The translations under genes and the position numbers were made by a program. This document shows positions 30,700 to 40,741 of a DNA stretch of 47,404 nt, piece after piece. The stretch's first letter is position 1. Every line of letters begins with the position of its first letter. This stretch comes from Stentor coeruleus. Its lineage: Eukaryota > Ciliophora > Heterotrichea > Heterotrichida > Stentoridae. Location of the stretch: contig MPUH01000532.1 of the NCBI GenBank assembly GCA_001970955.1, forward strand, positions 1-47,404, read 5' to 3'. A model generated the notes under the pieces. That model saw only the letters and a list, made by a program, of their open reading frames with translations. It made no database searches and was not told where the DNA came from.

Positions 30700-31425
30700 A
30701 TGCTTCTGCCACCTAAACAGTTCGAAAAAGATCAAAAGTTTCCTAGTAGTTTGCTTCAATTAACCCCAACATCAAAACTAGATAACAGAATAAAAAGATC
30801 TACAGTCACAGCAGTTAATAAAATAAGAAGCAAGACTAATCCTAAAGGCAATTTACTTGAAGAACCTAAACAAAAAATCCCTAATAATGATATTCTTTTA
30901 CAAGGCCCAAGCAGTTTTAAAACACAAGATATGAAATCTCAAAAGCCTTCATTTTCGACTAAGATGCTAACTTTGTCATTATTGTATCCTAATCCTCCTA
31001 CAAATATTAATACTTCTCATAAATCGCAATTCCCTTCAAGACTTGAAGGGTCGAAAATAGGCTATGAAAAATGCTCAATCCAGCAGTCTAAGTCTGGGGT
31101 TACTGAAACAGGTAAAAAACACCCTGAGTCTCAGATTTTCCACCTTTATAAACCCCAAGTTTTGCATATCTCCCCAAGGTCGAAAGTTCGTATCTTCACA
31201 ACAATAAACCTCACCCAATCCTCCGAGAAAAACTCCCCAAAAAAAAACCCATCTCCATTAATCTCATCTTATAACAAACCAACTACCTTAATAAACCAAA
31301 AAAGTCCTGAAATCTTAAATCCTCTAATAAAAGAGCCAACTGGGTATTTAAAACCCGCAATGACTTTTGGGGAAAAGCTGTGGAGACTAAACGAAGTGTC
31401 CATTTTCAGTATGATTAATAAATAA
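30700..31425 (+). CDS. Unknown Ser/Pro/Lys-rich protein directly upstream of a DYRK kinase
   Basis: A 241-residue protein without a recognised domain, rich in Ser, Pro, Lys and Asn and probably largely disordered (TQSSEKNSPKKNPSPLISSY). It ends GEKLWRLNEVSIFSMINK. Its stop lies only 10 nt before the ATG of the DYRK kinase, and the two frames differ by one. No 15-17 nt intron with proper ends joins them, so they are kept as separate genes. It could be a cotranscribed partner, or an N-terminal region of the kinase gene separated by a sequencing error. Basic SP-rich regions like this are possible substrates of proline-directed kinases (inference). Confidence 0.6.
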   Translation: MLLPPKQFEKDQKFPSSLLQLTPTSKLDNRIKRSTVTAVNKIRSKTNPKGNLLEEPKQKIPNNDILLQGPSSFKTQDMKSQKPSFSTKMLTLSLLYPNPPTNINTSHKSQFPSRLEGSKIGYEKCSIQQSKSGVTETGKKHPESQIFHLYKPQVLHISPRSKVRIFTTINLTQSSEKNSPKKNPSPLISSYNKPTTLINQKSPEILNPLIKEPTGYLKPAMTFGEKLWRLNEVSIFSMINK

Positions 31426-31435
31426 TATACCTAAT

Positions 31436-32842
31436 ATGAAATATACCTCAAAAAATTTACAAACCTTTCTTAACGCCAAAAAGCTTTTAAGGCAAAAAAG
31501 TGCTCAACCCTCTGGAGCATCACAAGAATCTACCAAGAAATTAGATTTATTCCCTAATAGTCCTGAAAATATTTGTAAGACTAAGAATGATATAACAGAT
31601 AAACATAATCCGATGATAAAATCTCAAGAATTACCTAAGAATTGTAGGAAAGATAGATTGGAAATTTTGTCGACACAAGCATCTTCACCTGATTTTTTAA
31701 GGTTCGAATCGGGAAAGTCTTCACCGAAAAATCGGGAAGCTGAGTTTTTTCAAGGAGTCAATTTGGATTATGTGATTTCTTTGCCGATATCTGGGGAAGA
31801 AGTACTGAAGAAATTCCCTTCATTGCTTACTGAATATGAAAAAACTGAGATTTTAGACTACAATGAAGTGTACTACCTTGGGGAAATCGGGAAAAAACTT
31901 GAACGGCACTTCCGAGATGATAACGGGGTCTATATCGGGACCTCCGGGGACCATTTGTCCTACCGTTTTGAAATCCTCAGCACAATGGGTCAAGGGACTT
32001 TTGGTAAAGTCTATAAATGCTTAGATCGCAAACATAACCTCAAAGTTGCCATAAAAGTTCTCCACAAGTATTCTAGAATGAAAACTTTAGCAACAAATGA
32101 AATCCAAGCGCATAAACTAATCCATGAAAGTGATCCAGGAGACACAAAATGCATAGTTCAAATGTTACAATCTTTTGAGTTCCGAGGACATATTTGTATG
32201 GTTTTTGAACTATTAAGCAATGATTTGTATATTTATATGAAAAACAACAATTTTAAAGGCCTTTCAATTAATGTAGTTAAAAGAATAGCTTTACAGATAC
32301 TTGTTGGCCTTAAGCATATACATGGATTAGGGATTATTCATAAAGATTTGAAGTTAGAAAATGTGTTGTTTAAGCAAGAAAATAAGTCTGGGATAAAAAT
32401 TGTTGATTTCGGATCTTGTGCTTTGTTTCCTTGTCCTTATTATTCTTATGTACAAAGTAGATATTATAGGGCTCCAGAGGTGCTTATGGGATGTGGGCAT
32501 GATACAAAAATTGATATTTGGAGCTTTGGATGTATGGTTTATGAACTTTGTAAAGGAAGGTCGTTATTTCTTGGGGTTGATATGAATGATCAATTAATAA
32601 AAATTGCTATGGTGCTTGGCCCACCTCCTGAAAGTTTGCTTGAAAAATGTTATAAGAACCGGATTTTCTTTGAAAGAATGGGTTTGTTTAGAATTAGAGT
32701 TAAAGTTGGGCTTAAAGATCTTATTGGCGACGATGATCGCCTTTATGATTTTATTAGCAGATGCTTAGAATGGGATCCTTTAAAGAGAATTTCAGCTGAA
32801 GATGCTTTGAAACACCCTTGGATTGTTAGGCAGTCAAGGTAA
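31436..32842 (+). CDS. DYRK-family protein kinase
   Basis: A 468-residue protein. A disordered Ser-rich N-terminus leads to a DYRK-homology box at about 135-160 (LLTEYEKTEILDYNEVYYLG). The kinase domain runs from about 178 to 466: Gly loop GQGTFGKVYKC, catalytic Lys in VAIKVLH, catalytic loop HKDLKLEN (Lys in place of the HRD Arg, as DYRKs have HCD), DFGS, and an activation loop YSYVQSRYYRAPEV in which the second Tyr of YxY is the autophosphorylated residue of DYRKs. DIWSFGCMVYEL and DPLKRISAEDALKHPWI close the domain. DYRKs phosphorylate Ser/Thr after autoactivation on Tyr and act in growth and cell-shape control. The start is the first ATG, 10 nt after the upstream stop. Confidence 0.92.
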   Translation: MKYTSKNLQTFLNAKKLLRQKSAQPSGASQESTKKLDLFPNSPENICKTKNDITDKHNPMIKSQELPKNCRKDRLEILSTQASSPDFLRFESGKSSPKNREAEFFQGVNLDYVISLPISGEEVLKKFPSLLTEYEKTEILDYNEVYYLGEIGKKLERHFRDDNGVYIGTSGDHLSYRFEILSTMGQGTFGKVYKCLDRKHNLKVAIKVLHKYSRMKTLATNEIQAHKLIHESDPGDTKCIVQMLQSFEFRGHICMVFELLSNDLYIYMKNNNFKGLSINVVKRIALQILVGLKHIHGLGIIHKDLKLENVLFKQENKSGIKIVDFGSCALFPCPYYSYVQSRYYRAPEVLMGCGHDTKIDIWSFGCMVYELCKGRSLFLGVDMNDQLIKIAMVLGPPPESLLEKCYKNRIFFERMGLFRIRVKVGLKDLIGDDDRLYDFISRCLEWDPLKRISAEDALKHPWIVRQSR

Positions 32843-33197
32843 GACTATGAGGTTTTTTGATAAAAAATTAATGGATGTAATTAAAATATAAGTTTAAAAT
32901 CAGAATATCAGCAGTCACTAAATTAAAAATCATAAAATTCTTTTTCCATCAAAATTCTCCAATTGTATTTTCCATCTTTTTTTTATAAACATTCTATAGC
33001 TAAGATTTTATGTAAATTTTTTTTCTGTTATAAAATATCCATAAACGTATCTCTATAAAATATTCAACAATAAAATCTCTAATCATAATAACCCCATATC
33101 TTTAAACTATAAAATTTTAAAAACACTCAAACTTAATAATAATTTTACACTTACAAAATCATAAACTAAATAATTCAGTCTTATACTAAATTTAAAA
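32843..33197. other. Short convergent intergenic region
   Basis: About 355 nt between the 3' ends of the DYRK gene and SPEF1. AT-rich with no open frame or RNA feature seen. Confidence 0.7.
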
Positions 33198-33812
33198 TTA
33201 GCTTATTCCAGCCGCATTAAGTTTATTTGTCAATATTTGTATTTTCGAATCTTTCAGTTTCACAAGTTGTTCTAGTTTATTAATTTTACTTTCCATTATC
33301 TCAATTGTTTCCTTAAGTTCCTGTATTACCTGCTCCTTTTCTTTTAAAGCTGAATTTGCTTGAGGCGCAGCTTTGATTTCAGGAACTTTGCCTCCTTTAT
33401 TTTGCATATGCATAGGTTTTTCTTCTACTCTTTGTTCTTCGCCTTTACCTTCAGCATATTCTTCGATTTTCATTTTAACAACTTTTAAAACTTTTTCAAC
33501 TGCCTGGGGAACACATGTAATAACTTGTTCAATATCATTTCTGCTAATCTGGAATCCTAGTTTTTTAAATACTTTAGTATTGAGGATATTCCAGTTATTT
33601 GTTTTTTGTTGATTTGAATGAGCTAAAGGATAGTTATGGATCTCGACAAGCTTAGGATGGTACTGCTTGACGATCTCAGCCACCATAGCTCCATCAGCGA
33701 AATCCCTTGTAATATTTCTTTTTGGTCTTGACAAAGGTATTTCATCAACCCATTCATAAATAACTTGGATTTCATCTTCATCAAGTTCTGTTAGCTGAAC
33801 AAATTTGGACAT
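33198..33812 (-). CDS. SPEF1: Sperm flagellar protein 1 (SPEF1/CLAMP) homologue
   Basis: A 204-residue protein. Residues about 12-120 are the SPEF1-type calponin-homology domain, with YEWVDEIPLSRPKRNITRDF, DGAMVAEIVKQYHPKLVEIH and NYPLAHSNQQKTNNWNILNT. This domain binds and bundles microtubules in the central apparatus of motile cilia and in cortical arrays. The C-terminal 45 residues form the conserved coiled coil (QVIQELKETIEIMESKINKL, followed by EQLVKLKDSKIQILTNKL) used for dimerisation. The length matches SPEF1 of other organisms closely. It is a single exon. The upstream side (right) is G-rich on the plus strand, i.e. C-rich on the coding strand. Confidence 0.93.
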   Translation of the reverse strand: MSKFVQLTELDEDEIQVIYEWVDEIPLSRPKRNITRDFADGAMVAEIVKQYHPKLVEIHNYPLAHSNQQKTNNWNILNTKVFKKLGFQISRNDIEQVITCVPQAVEKVLKVVKMKIEEYAEGKGEEQRVEEKPMHMQNKGGKVPEIKAAPQANSALKEKEQVIQELKETIEIMESKINKLEQLVKLKDSKIQILTNKLNAAGIS

Positions 33813-34584
33813 TTATTATATATCAATATGCTTTCTAGAATTCTTTTTCATGTAAAAATTTAATAAAAAAACTAACTTTTTGTGCTTTAAAAAATCAGAC
33901 AGTCACTTTTATAAATATTCTAAGCGAATAGATTTTATTTTCATGATTAAGAATATTATTTTGCCCTTATGTTGAAGTTAAAGTCATTTTTTATAATAAA
34001 AATTTCTACGTTTTACTTTGATTTTAGTTTTTTTTATTGGTTTTCTTGATTCTGAGACGCTTGAGAAATAGGAAGGTGTAGGAAGCGGAGTTGAGGATGT
34101 TTACAGAAAAATTGTAGAATGTTGTTTAGATGAAGATTTTTTATGAGAAACTTTGAGATTGCTCAGTCTAGAAATATTTTCGCATTGCCTTGGAAATATT
34201 CTATTAGTTTTTTATGCTTTTAGTGTTTTTGAATATTTTTTGGTAGAGCTTTTTATTGTTAATCGATATAATTTTTACTAGTGATATATTAGTTTTATTG
34301 CTTAATTTTACAGATAGCCATATTAAATTATAAACCTCTCTATATTATAACTTATTCAATACAAACACTTAAAACAACCTATTTTATACTACAAAATTAG
34401 ACATGAGGAATATATTTTCAAATTCACAACCAGAGCCACTTCTCAATTTCCCTAAAATCAGCATAATTTATTTACCCATATAATTATCCACCAAAAGCAC
34501 ATAACTTTCTCAGATAATACCAAAATAAATGTTTCCACATATTAAAAATTAAAATTAAAACTACTCTAATTCTTATTAAATACC
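33813..34584. other. Intergenic region upstream of SPEF1
   Basis: No gene accepted. The part near SPEF1 (about 34040-34260) is G-rich on the plus strand (C-rich on the SPEF1 coding strand); the right part, behind the next minus-strand gene, is C-leaning. Confidence 0.65.
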
Positions 34585-37500
34585 CTAATTAGCGAACTTA
34601 TACTCTTTTTTTCCTTCAGCACTCAGCTCTTGAGCCTTAATCCTTGGTTTCCTACAACCCTTACACAAGAAAAACATGCTTTGATTTGACTGTTTGCATA
34701 CACTACAAATCCATTCTGAGCTTTCTTCATCTTTCTTATCACTAAAAGAATAAACTCTTCTATTTGGTGGTTCTCTTAAAGGTACATCAACATTAACAAT
34801 TGGCTTATAAACTTTTTCTTCAGTTTTTGTTCTTGTATGTTGTAAAGATTTCACTTTATAAAACTGATCCCAATTTATAAGCCGGCATTCAGTACATTCA
34901 TAAGTTGATCCTTGCATTTTTCCTTCACATTTTGAACAGCTCCATTCTGATACGTCAGAAGAATCTTGTTTTTTTGGAGAATCACCGTATAATGCATTTG
35001 AAGGAAGGTCTAGTTCTTGGGCTTTAGGGAAAATTTGAGGTTTTTCATAGTTAAGGTCTTGAGGTTTGAGATTTCGGGTGGGTTTATCGTTTTTTGAGAA
35101 TTGGTTGTAGCGTGAAAAAGAGTCTTCTTTGATCCCAGTGAAGTCGTATGGTTTTTCTGAAGGCTTTATGTCGTTGTTTAGTTTTTTATAACCTGAAATT
35201 CTTGTTTTTGGGTCTTGTTCTAAATCTTCGTCTGGTTTTTTGAACTCGTTTTCAGGGTCTTCATCTTTTACAACAAAAGGAGGATTGTATTTTTCATATA
35301 AACCTGGTTCGTTATCTCTGAATTTTCTTCCAGCAAGTCTTTCATTTAAAGGCTTGTATTCTTTTTCTTCATCTTGGAAGATTTCTTGGGCTTGGGTATC
35401 TGATTTTTGGTCAAAGCTTTCAGGAGGTTTGAAATTTTTGTATTTGTTACGGTCGAAATTTGTTGTGAAATTATCTTTTTTAAGGTTTTCATCTGGATCT
35501 GGGTTCTCGAATCTGTAGTTTTTTTGTTTGTACCTTTCGATTATAGCTTCAGGGGTTTTATAGTCTTTTTTTATTAGATCTTCATTAGCATTAGGAGTTT
35601 TATAATCTTTTTGTCTATAATTTTCATCAACATTAGGAGTTTTATAATCTTTTTGTCTGTAGTCTTCATCAGCATTTGGGGTTTTATAATCTTTTTGTCT
35701 ATAATCTTCATCAACATTTGGAGTTTTAAAATCTTTTGGTCTGTAATCTTCATCGATATTTGGGGTTTTATAATCTTTTTGTCTGTAATCTTCATCGATG
35801 TTTGGGGTTTTATAATCTTTTGATTTATAGTCATCATCAATATTTGGGGTTCTATAATCTTTTAATCTGTATTCCTCATTGATATTTGGAGCTTTATAGT
35901 CTTTTGCCCTTAAGTTCTCATTAAGGTTATAACTTTTATAATCTTTTATCCTGTAATCTTCATTAGCATTAGGAGTTCTATAATCTTTCATCCTATAATC
36001 TTCATTATCATTAGGTACTTTATAATCTTTAGCCCTATTATCCTCAATAGCATTAAGCCCTTTATATTCTTTTCCCCTATAATCCTCAACAGGATTAAAA
36101 GTTTTAAAATCTTTCACTTTAAAATCTTCACTAACATTAGGAATTTTATATTCTTTTGGCCTACAATCTTCATTAGCATTAGATATTTTATACTCTTTAC
36201 CCCTAAAATCCTCATTAGGGGTTTTATAATCCCTAGTCCTTAAATCCTGACCAATCTCAGGAGTTTTATAATCTTTATATTTAAACCTAGGGTTTTCTAT
36301 ATACTGATCCTCTCCACCCATATCCTTATAATTATCTTCTTTTTTCCCAGTTAAAAAATCCCCTTCCTGAGATTTCTGGTTTTTTTCTCTAGTATTAAAC
36401 TTATACTTTTCACTTATTTCCTCATAGTTCAACAATGGTTTTTTTGATTGTTCTTCATCCTCACCTATTTTTGACCTATAATTCCTAGTCAAAAGGTCTT
36501 CTTTATTTAAAGCATCAAGACTACTCTTATATGATCCACGTCTAGGTAAATCACTTTTTATCTCATTTTTCCCTATATCCTTCTGATACATATCCTTATA
36601 TTTATTCTCATCAAAATCTTGTTTTTTCTTATCATCATCCTCATCTTTACTATCTTTAACTTCATTATATTCCTCATTATAATCCTTAAAAAATCTTTTA
36701 GCTTTTTCATCAAGATCTTCTCCTTCTATATTATAAGAAGGTTTATTATCTTTTATAAGCTTACTGTATTTTTCTCTTATATTAAACCTGTCTCTAAGAA
36801 AATTCGGCCCTTCACTTTTATCATCAGAGTCTTTTGATGATTGATTAGGGAATTTCTCAAAATCTTGAGGTAGGTTTTTTTGAGGAGTATATGGAAGTTG
36901 AGTTAAAGATCCTTCTTGTCTAGAAAAAGCTCTGTATCTAGGATAATCTTTATCTTTTGGTGATCCTAATTGTAAACGGTTTATTTCATCGTTTCGATCT
37001 AAGCTATGAAATGAATCTTCTCTATTTTTTTGTGAGGTAATTTTTTCTATATTATCTTGATCTTCGTTTTTATATCCTTGTTTAGAAATGTTGTAAATAT
37101 TTGGTTTAAAAGAGTATTTTTCGCTTAAGGCTTTGAATTTATCATCTAAAGATGTAGTTTTGGTTTCTTGATATTCGAATTTTTTTGATATTATGCCTTG
37201 AGGTTTGCATTGTGGATCTTCAGGTTGCGGTTCAGGAACTAAAGGTTCAGGGTTATATGATAGGGTCTTACTTTTAGCATTACTAAATCTGGATTCTGGC
37301 CTTGAGTAATTATCTTTAGCTTCTTTTGGACTTTTATCATATTTTCTAATTGTATACAAGTTTTCTTTTGGCTTAGGTTCTTGTAAGTTAAGACCTTCTG
37401 AGTTCTTTGGAACGAGTTTAGCTTTTTCATCCTGTTTGCGGGCGAATTTTATCAGGTTTTCAAAGTCAAGGCTTGTAATAAAATTTGCAGTGGATTTGTA

Positions 37501-38223
37501 CCCTTCAACCCTTTGGTAAATTATAGTACTTGGGTATTTAAGCCCTGAGACCATAACCCAAGCTGTTTTTACCCATGATATCGGTTCTTTATCATAAAAC
37601 TTATCACAACACTTCCAATTTTCTTGATTTTTACATATACTAGAATAATAATTCCCAGTACACACAATCATACTAGCAATTTCTAAAAACCCTATTGATT
37701 GTATATTCCCAGGAATACTCTTAAGGACTTTAGCTACATTTTCCATAGTAACTTCCACATCCCAATTCAGTTCAAAAGCTACAACCCTAGGTTTCCCATC
37801 AGGGATTTCTTTTTCAAACACTTCCTGTGGTCTTCCAGTATGCGAAAGTAATCTAGATACTGGGAAAATACAGAGTTCTATATGAAAATCAGGTACTTCA
37901 GATGAAAAGTCTTCAACAAAAATCGACATAACTTGTAAAGGCGCCAAATCTTGCTTGAGTATAGGGGGTAAATAGCTGAAAAAAGATATAAAAGGGTCTT
38001 GATTTGATTTAAGCCCTGTAGCTAATTTCTATTTAGATAATACTTTTACTTTAAAAGTTAGCTTTGTGCTATGAGGCTCTGTTGATAATACTGAACGATA
38101 GATTTGGTCTATTGATAATAAGCTTTCAAGAGAACTGGTTATTGAAGAATACTCGAAATTCTCTGTTATGGGATATGAGTAGTTTTGTGATAAGTCTCTT
38201 GGGTATGATTTTTGAATATCCAT
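34585..38223 (-). CDS. USP-like pseudoenzyme with 14-residue repeats and two RanBP2-type zinc fingers
   Basis: A two-exon gene of 1207 residues: exon 1 38223-38044, a 15-nt intron, exon 2 38028-34585. The first ~235 residues resemble the C-terminal half of a ubiquitin-specific protease of the inactive USP53/54 type: KPRVVAFELNWDVEVTMENV, then FLEIASMIVCTGNYYSSICK, NWKCCDKFYDKEPISWV and TIIYQRVEGYK. The position where active USPs have the catalytic His (GHY) reads GNY, and no Cys box is visible, so it is predicted inactive. The middle is very long, charged and disordered, with about 18 repeats of NxDEDYRxKDYKTP type at about residues 650-900. The end has two WxCxxC...CxxC zinc fingers (EWSCSKCEGKMQ, EWICSVCKQSNQ), a fold that can bind ubiquitin or RNA. 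A scaffold in ubiquitin signalling is inferred. Confidence 0.75.
35509..36258 (-). repeat. Coding tandem repeat, 42-nt unit (14 residues), about 18 units
   Basis: Fifteen exact-length 42-nt units occupy 35551-36180, with degenerate units on both sides. The consensus protein unit is NIDEDYRQKDYKTP. Units 9-14 (about 35593-35844) are nearly identical and outer ones more diverged, a pattern of recent expansion in the part nearer the 3' end. Confidence 0.92.
38029..38043 (-). other. 15-nt intron in the USP-like gene
   Basis: GTATTATCTAAATAG on the minus strand, A at position 10, in-frame TAG. Removal joins LTFKVK to KLATGLKSNQDPFISFFSYL and opens the frame into the USP-like region. Confidence 0.88.
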
Positions 38224-39393
38224 TTATATGCTTTTTAAGGGAAGAAATATTGTTGTGATGGATTTTTATATGAGGATTGTCTTAGGAGGTTTTTAGGATA
38301 GAGGATTTTGAGGTAAAATAATGGTTTATGAATTGGGTTAAGGGTAGAGAGGATTTTAAAGATATGAAAAGCGGGTTTTTATTGAATAAAGGAAACTTTG
38401 GAAAAAAATTGTGGAAGAGGATTTAGGAAAGTGAATATGCTTTCGGAGTTAAGAGGATATGGTGGTTTTAGATTGTGAAGTTTATAGATAATATAGTTGG
38501 TATGAAGGATTTTATTAAGAAATAATTATGGTATAAGGGATGATTTGTATTTGGGATATGATATTTATTTGGGAATTTAACGAGTATTTTAGTTTAGGAT
38601 GGATTAGATTTTAGAAGTTAAAGTGAGTTTTTTGATATGAAATACTTTAGTTAGAGTTTTAGAGTATTTGTTTGATTGTTTAAGATAATTAACTAAATGT
38701 ATTTATTGTAAGAAATATATTTAGGGTGTAAAGGTTTATAGGAATAAGAGATTAGAAGATTTTATAGTATCGGAGAATCACAAATGTGTTATTTTATTTA
38801 AGATATATAATAAATAATATGTTTTAGGATTGACTGATTATTATATTTTGGCATTTTATTAAAAATGATAAGCCCTTCAAGCTTAATATGGGAAAAAAAT
38901 AGCACCCTAAACTTCAAAACATAAACAATTTAATAATCTGAAAATTTTCTATATAATTTCAAAGATCTTAACACAATTCCAATATATCATTAAGAATCTT
39001 TTAATAAATATAAAAACATTTCACATTAGCCTATTCCTATCATACAATATTATCTTTAAATAAATATCAATTCCATTTACTAATCCCATAATTAAATTTT
39101 AAATAATAAGATATGCCAATGTCTTATAAATATAATTATCCTTATCCACAAACAAAAAAATCATAATCAACAACCTCAAAGCATATTCTCCTCTTAATTC
39201 CAGAACAATTCGCATAGCTATTATTAAATTTCCAAAAACCCTTATAAATCTTATAATCATACCAAGTAATACCCTAATTTTCATATTTCTATTTCCTATA
39301 ATTTCGCACAATTTTGATTAAAACTCTTCAATTCAAGTTTAACACTATCATTCTAATATCATATCCTATAATATTCATCATAATATTTATTAA
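38224..39393. other. Divergent intergenic region with strong G/C strand asymmetry
   Basis: No gene accepted. Positions 38281-38520 hold 69 G and 5 C on the plus strand (upstream of the minus-strand gene). Near the right end, before the plus-strand gene, the plus strand becomes C>G. A 70-codon open frame at 39099-39311 on the minus strand is judged chance. Confidence 0.7.
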
Positions 39394-40741
39394 ATGGATA
39401 AATCAGTGTTTAAGCATTTAACTCCAAACAAAAAATTGATTTTCAACTCAAATTTTAAAATCAAAAATATTGTGACAAGCAGTATTGACGATAGGTCAGA
39501 CTCTTCTAATGATATTAAAACTGTTACTCCTTCAAGATTACATAGATCAAATCAGCGATATTTTGATTCACCAACTTTTACAATTAGCAGAGTTGATAGG
39601 TTTGAAATGACTATTTTTGAAAAGTTTAAATGTAAGTATTTTACTAAGACATGTCAGGATACTTCAAATCTCTTCAAGTAAAGCCAACAAAATCCGCAAT
39701 CCGTATAAACAAAGATATGCGACCCTTTACCCCAAATGAACAAAAAGCCCGAAACTGTAAACGTTTTGAGTTCCGAGAAGCTAAAAGCATAGAAGTCAGG
39801 AAAAACAAATCCATCATAGTCAAAAAAAAAAAGCAACTCAACGAATTCAAACTTGAAGAAAAATTCAAAAAACTCTTTTTCCGACAACAACACCCAGTAA
39901 ATTCTCATATAGGAAATCTCAAAAATCTTTGCAACCTGGTTTTCTCTTATCACATTGTGTGCTCTACCTTTAATCATCAAAACCTCAATACATAAAAAAA
40001 AAATCCGCAAGTCAAGAATCGATTATTTATTAAAACAATTTTCAATCCTTATATTATTCATAGGAAAACTTTTAAACAAACTTCAATTTGTAAAAAAACG
40101 CCGAGCATTAAAAGTGACTTTTTATATAGAAAATAAAAATATTAGAGTATTATTGTCTCAAATGGATTAAAAAGAAAAGAGCTCAAAGAAGAAAATGTTT
40201 ATCGAAATTTTTTGATATGTTTTTAAATAGTTTTTGTATGAGATTTCTTATATATTCTTGGAAATCGAAGGTATTTTATATACAGATAGTTTATGTGCAA
40301 AATACATTGAAAAATGCTGTTAGGCATAAGGCAATACTTTATGATAGACTATTGGAAATATGGCGAGAACATGAAAATACAATGATAAGTACAAATATAT
40401 CAAGAAGTAATACTATGAGAGATTCTTTTAAACAAGTTGAGATTTTTCAACACTTTTCTCTTATTCCCAATAGTAAAAGATTGAATTATATTAGGGAAAA
40501 AATTAAAGAGATTGTAAAAGCTTACTCGTTTAGGATGAGAAATTATAAGGATGGTATGAAAATGATGAATACTGAGATTATAAATTCTACTTGGTATGGA
40601 AGTACTATGGTCAAGTGGAAGAGAAAAAAACCTGAAAAACCAAGTATATTAGAACAGTTTAATGAGGATGTGCTTAAAGAGTTAATTAGTAAGGCTATGA
40701 AAGATAGAAGAAATATGAGGACTACTCATTTTCGTGATTAG
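39394..40741 (+). CDS. Multi-intron basic protein with IQ-like helices
   Basis: Five pieces join into one 427-residue frame after removing introns of 17, 16, 16 and 15 nt. Exon 1 (39394-39631, MDKSVFKHLTPNKK...) is Ser/Lys-rich. Later parts are very basic and helical: EFKLEEKFKKLFFRQQHP, then ISKIFATWFSLITLCALPLI, and a segment VQNTLKNAVRHKAILYDRLL with IREKIKEIVKAYSFRMR that resembles IQ-type calmodulin-binding helices of ciliate proteins. It ends ISKAMKDRRNMRTTHFRD. The two 16-nt introns are well supported because each joins two long frames. The 17-nt one is less sure: exon 1 could instead be a separate 95-residue gene ending at 39681, with the second gene starting at ATG 39651. The function is unknown, possibly cytoskeletal. 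Confidence 0.6.
39632..39648 (+). other. Possible 17-nt intron
   Basis: GTAAGTATTTTACTAAG. GT...AG with an A six bases from the 3' end, as in the 15-nt introns. It joins two frames (FEKFK to YMSGYFKSLQ). It is longer than normal and may instead mark a boundary between overlapping genes. Confidence 0.45.
39897..39912 (+). other. 16-nt intron
   Basis: GTAAATTCTCATATAG. A at position 11, six bases from the 3' end. Joins RQQHP to EISKIFATWFSLITL and changes frame by one. Confidence 0.75.
40114..40129 (+). other. 16-nt intron
   Basis: GTGACTTTTTATATAG. Starts GTG instead of GTA; A at position 11. Joins KKRRALK to KIKILEYYCLKWIKKK, continuing to the stop at 40741. Confidence 0.72.
40271..40285 (+). 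other. Probable in-frame 15-nt intron
   Basis: GTATTTTATATACAG, A at position 10. It has no stop and is divisible by three, so it is not forced by frame. Removing it changes WKSKVFYIQIVYVQ to WKSKIVYVQ, a better IQ-like helix. Confidence 0.55.

Noticed and set aside
31426-31435. Joining the Ser/Pro-rich gene and the DYRK kinase by an intron
   Set aside because: No GT...AG of 15-17 nt near the junction keeps both frames open; stops occur in all frames just after the only AG.
34585-37947. Start of the USP-like gene at 37947
   Set aside because: That codon is TTG; splicing a 15-nt intron extends the frame to an ATG at 38223 with a sensible protein.
39099-39311. 70-codon minus-strand frame
   Set aside because: Composition is Ile/Leu/Arg-rich without domain, and it lies in the upstream region of the next plus-strand gene.
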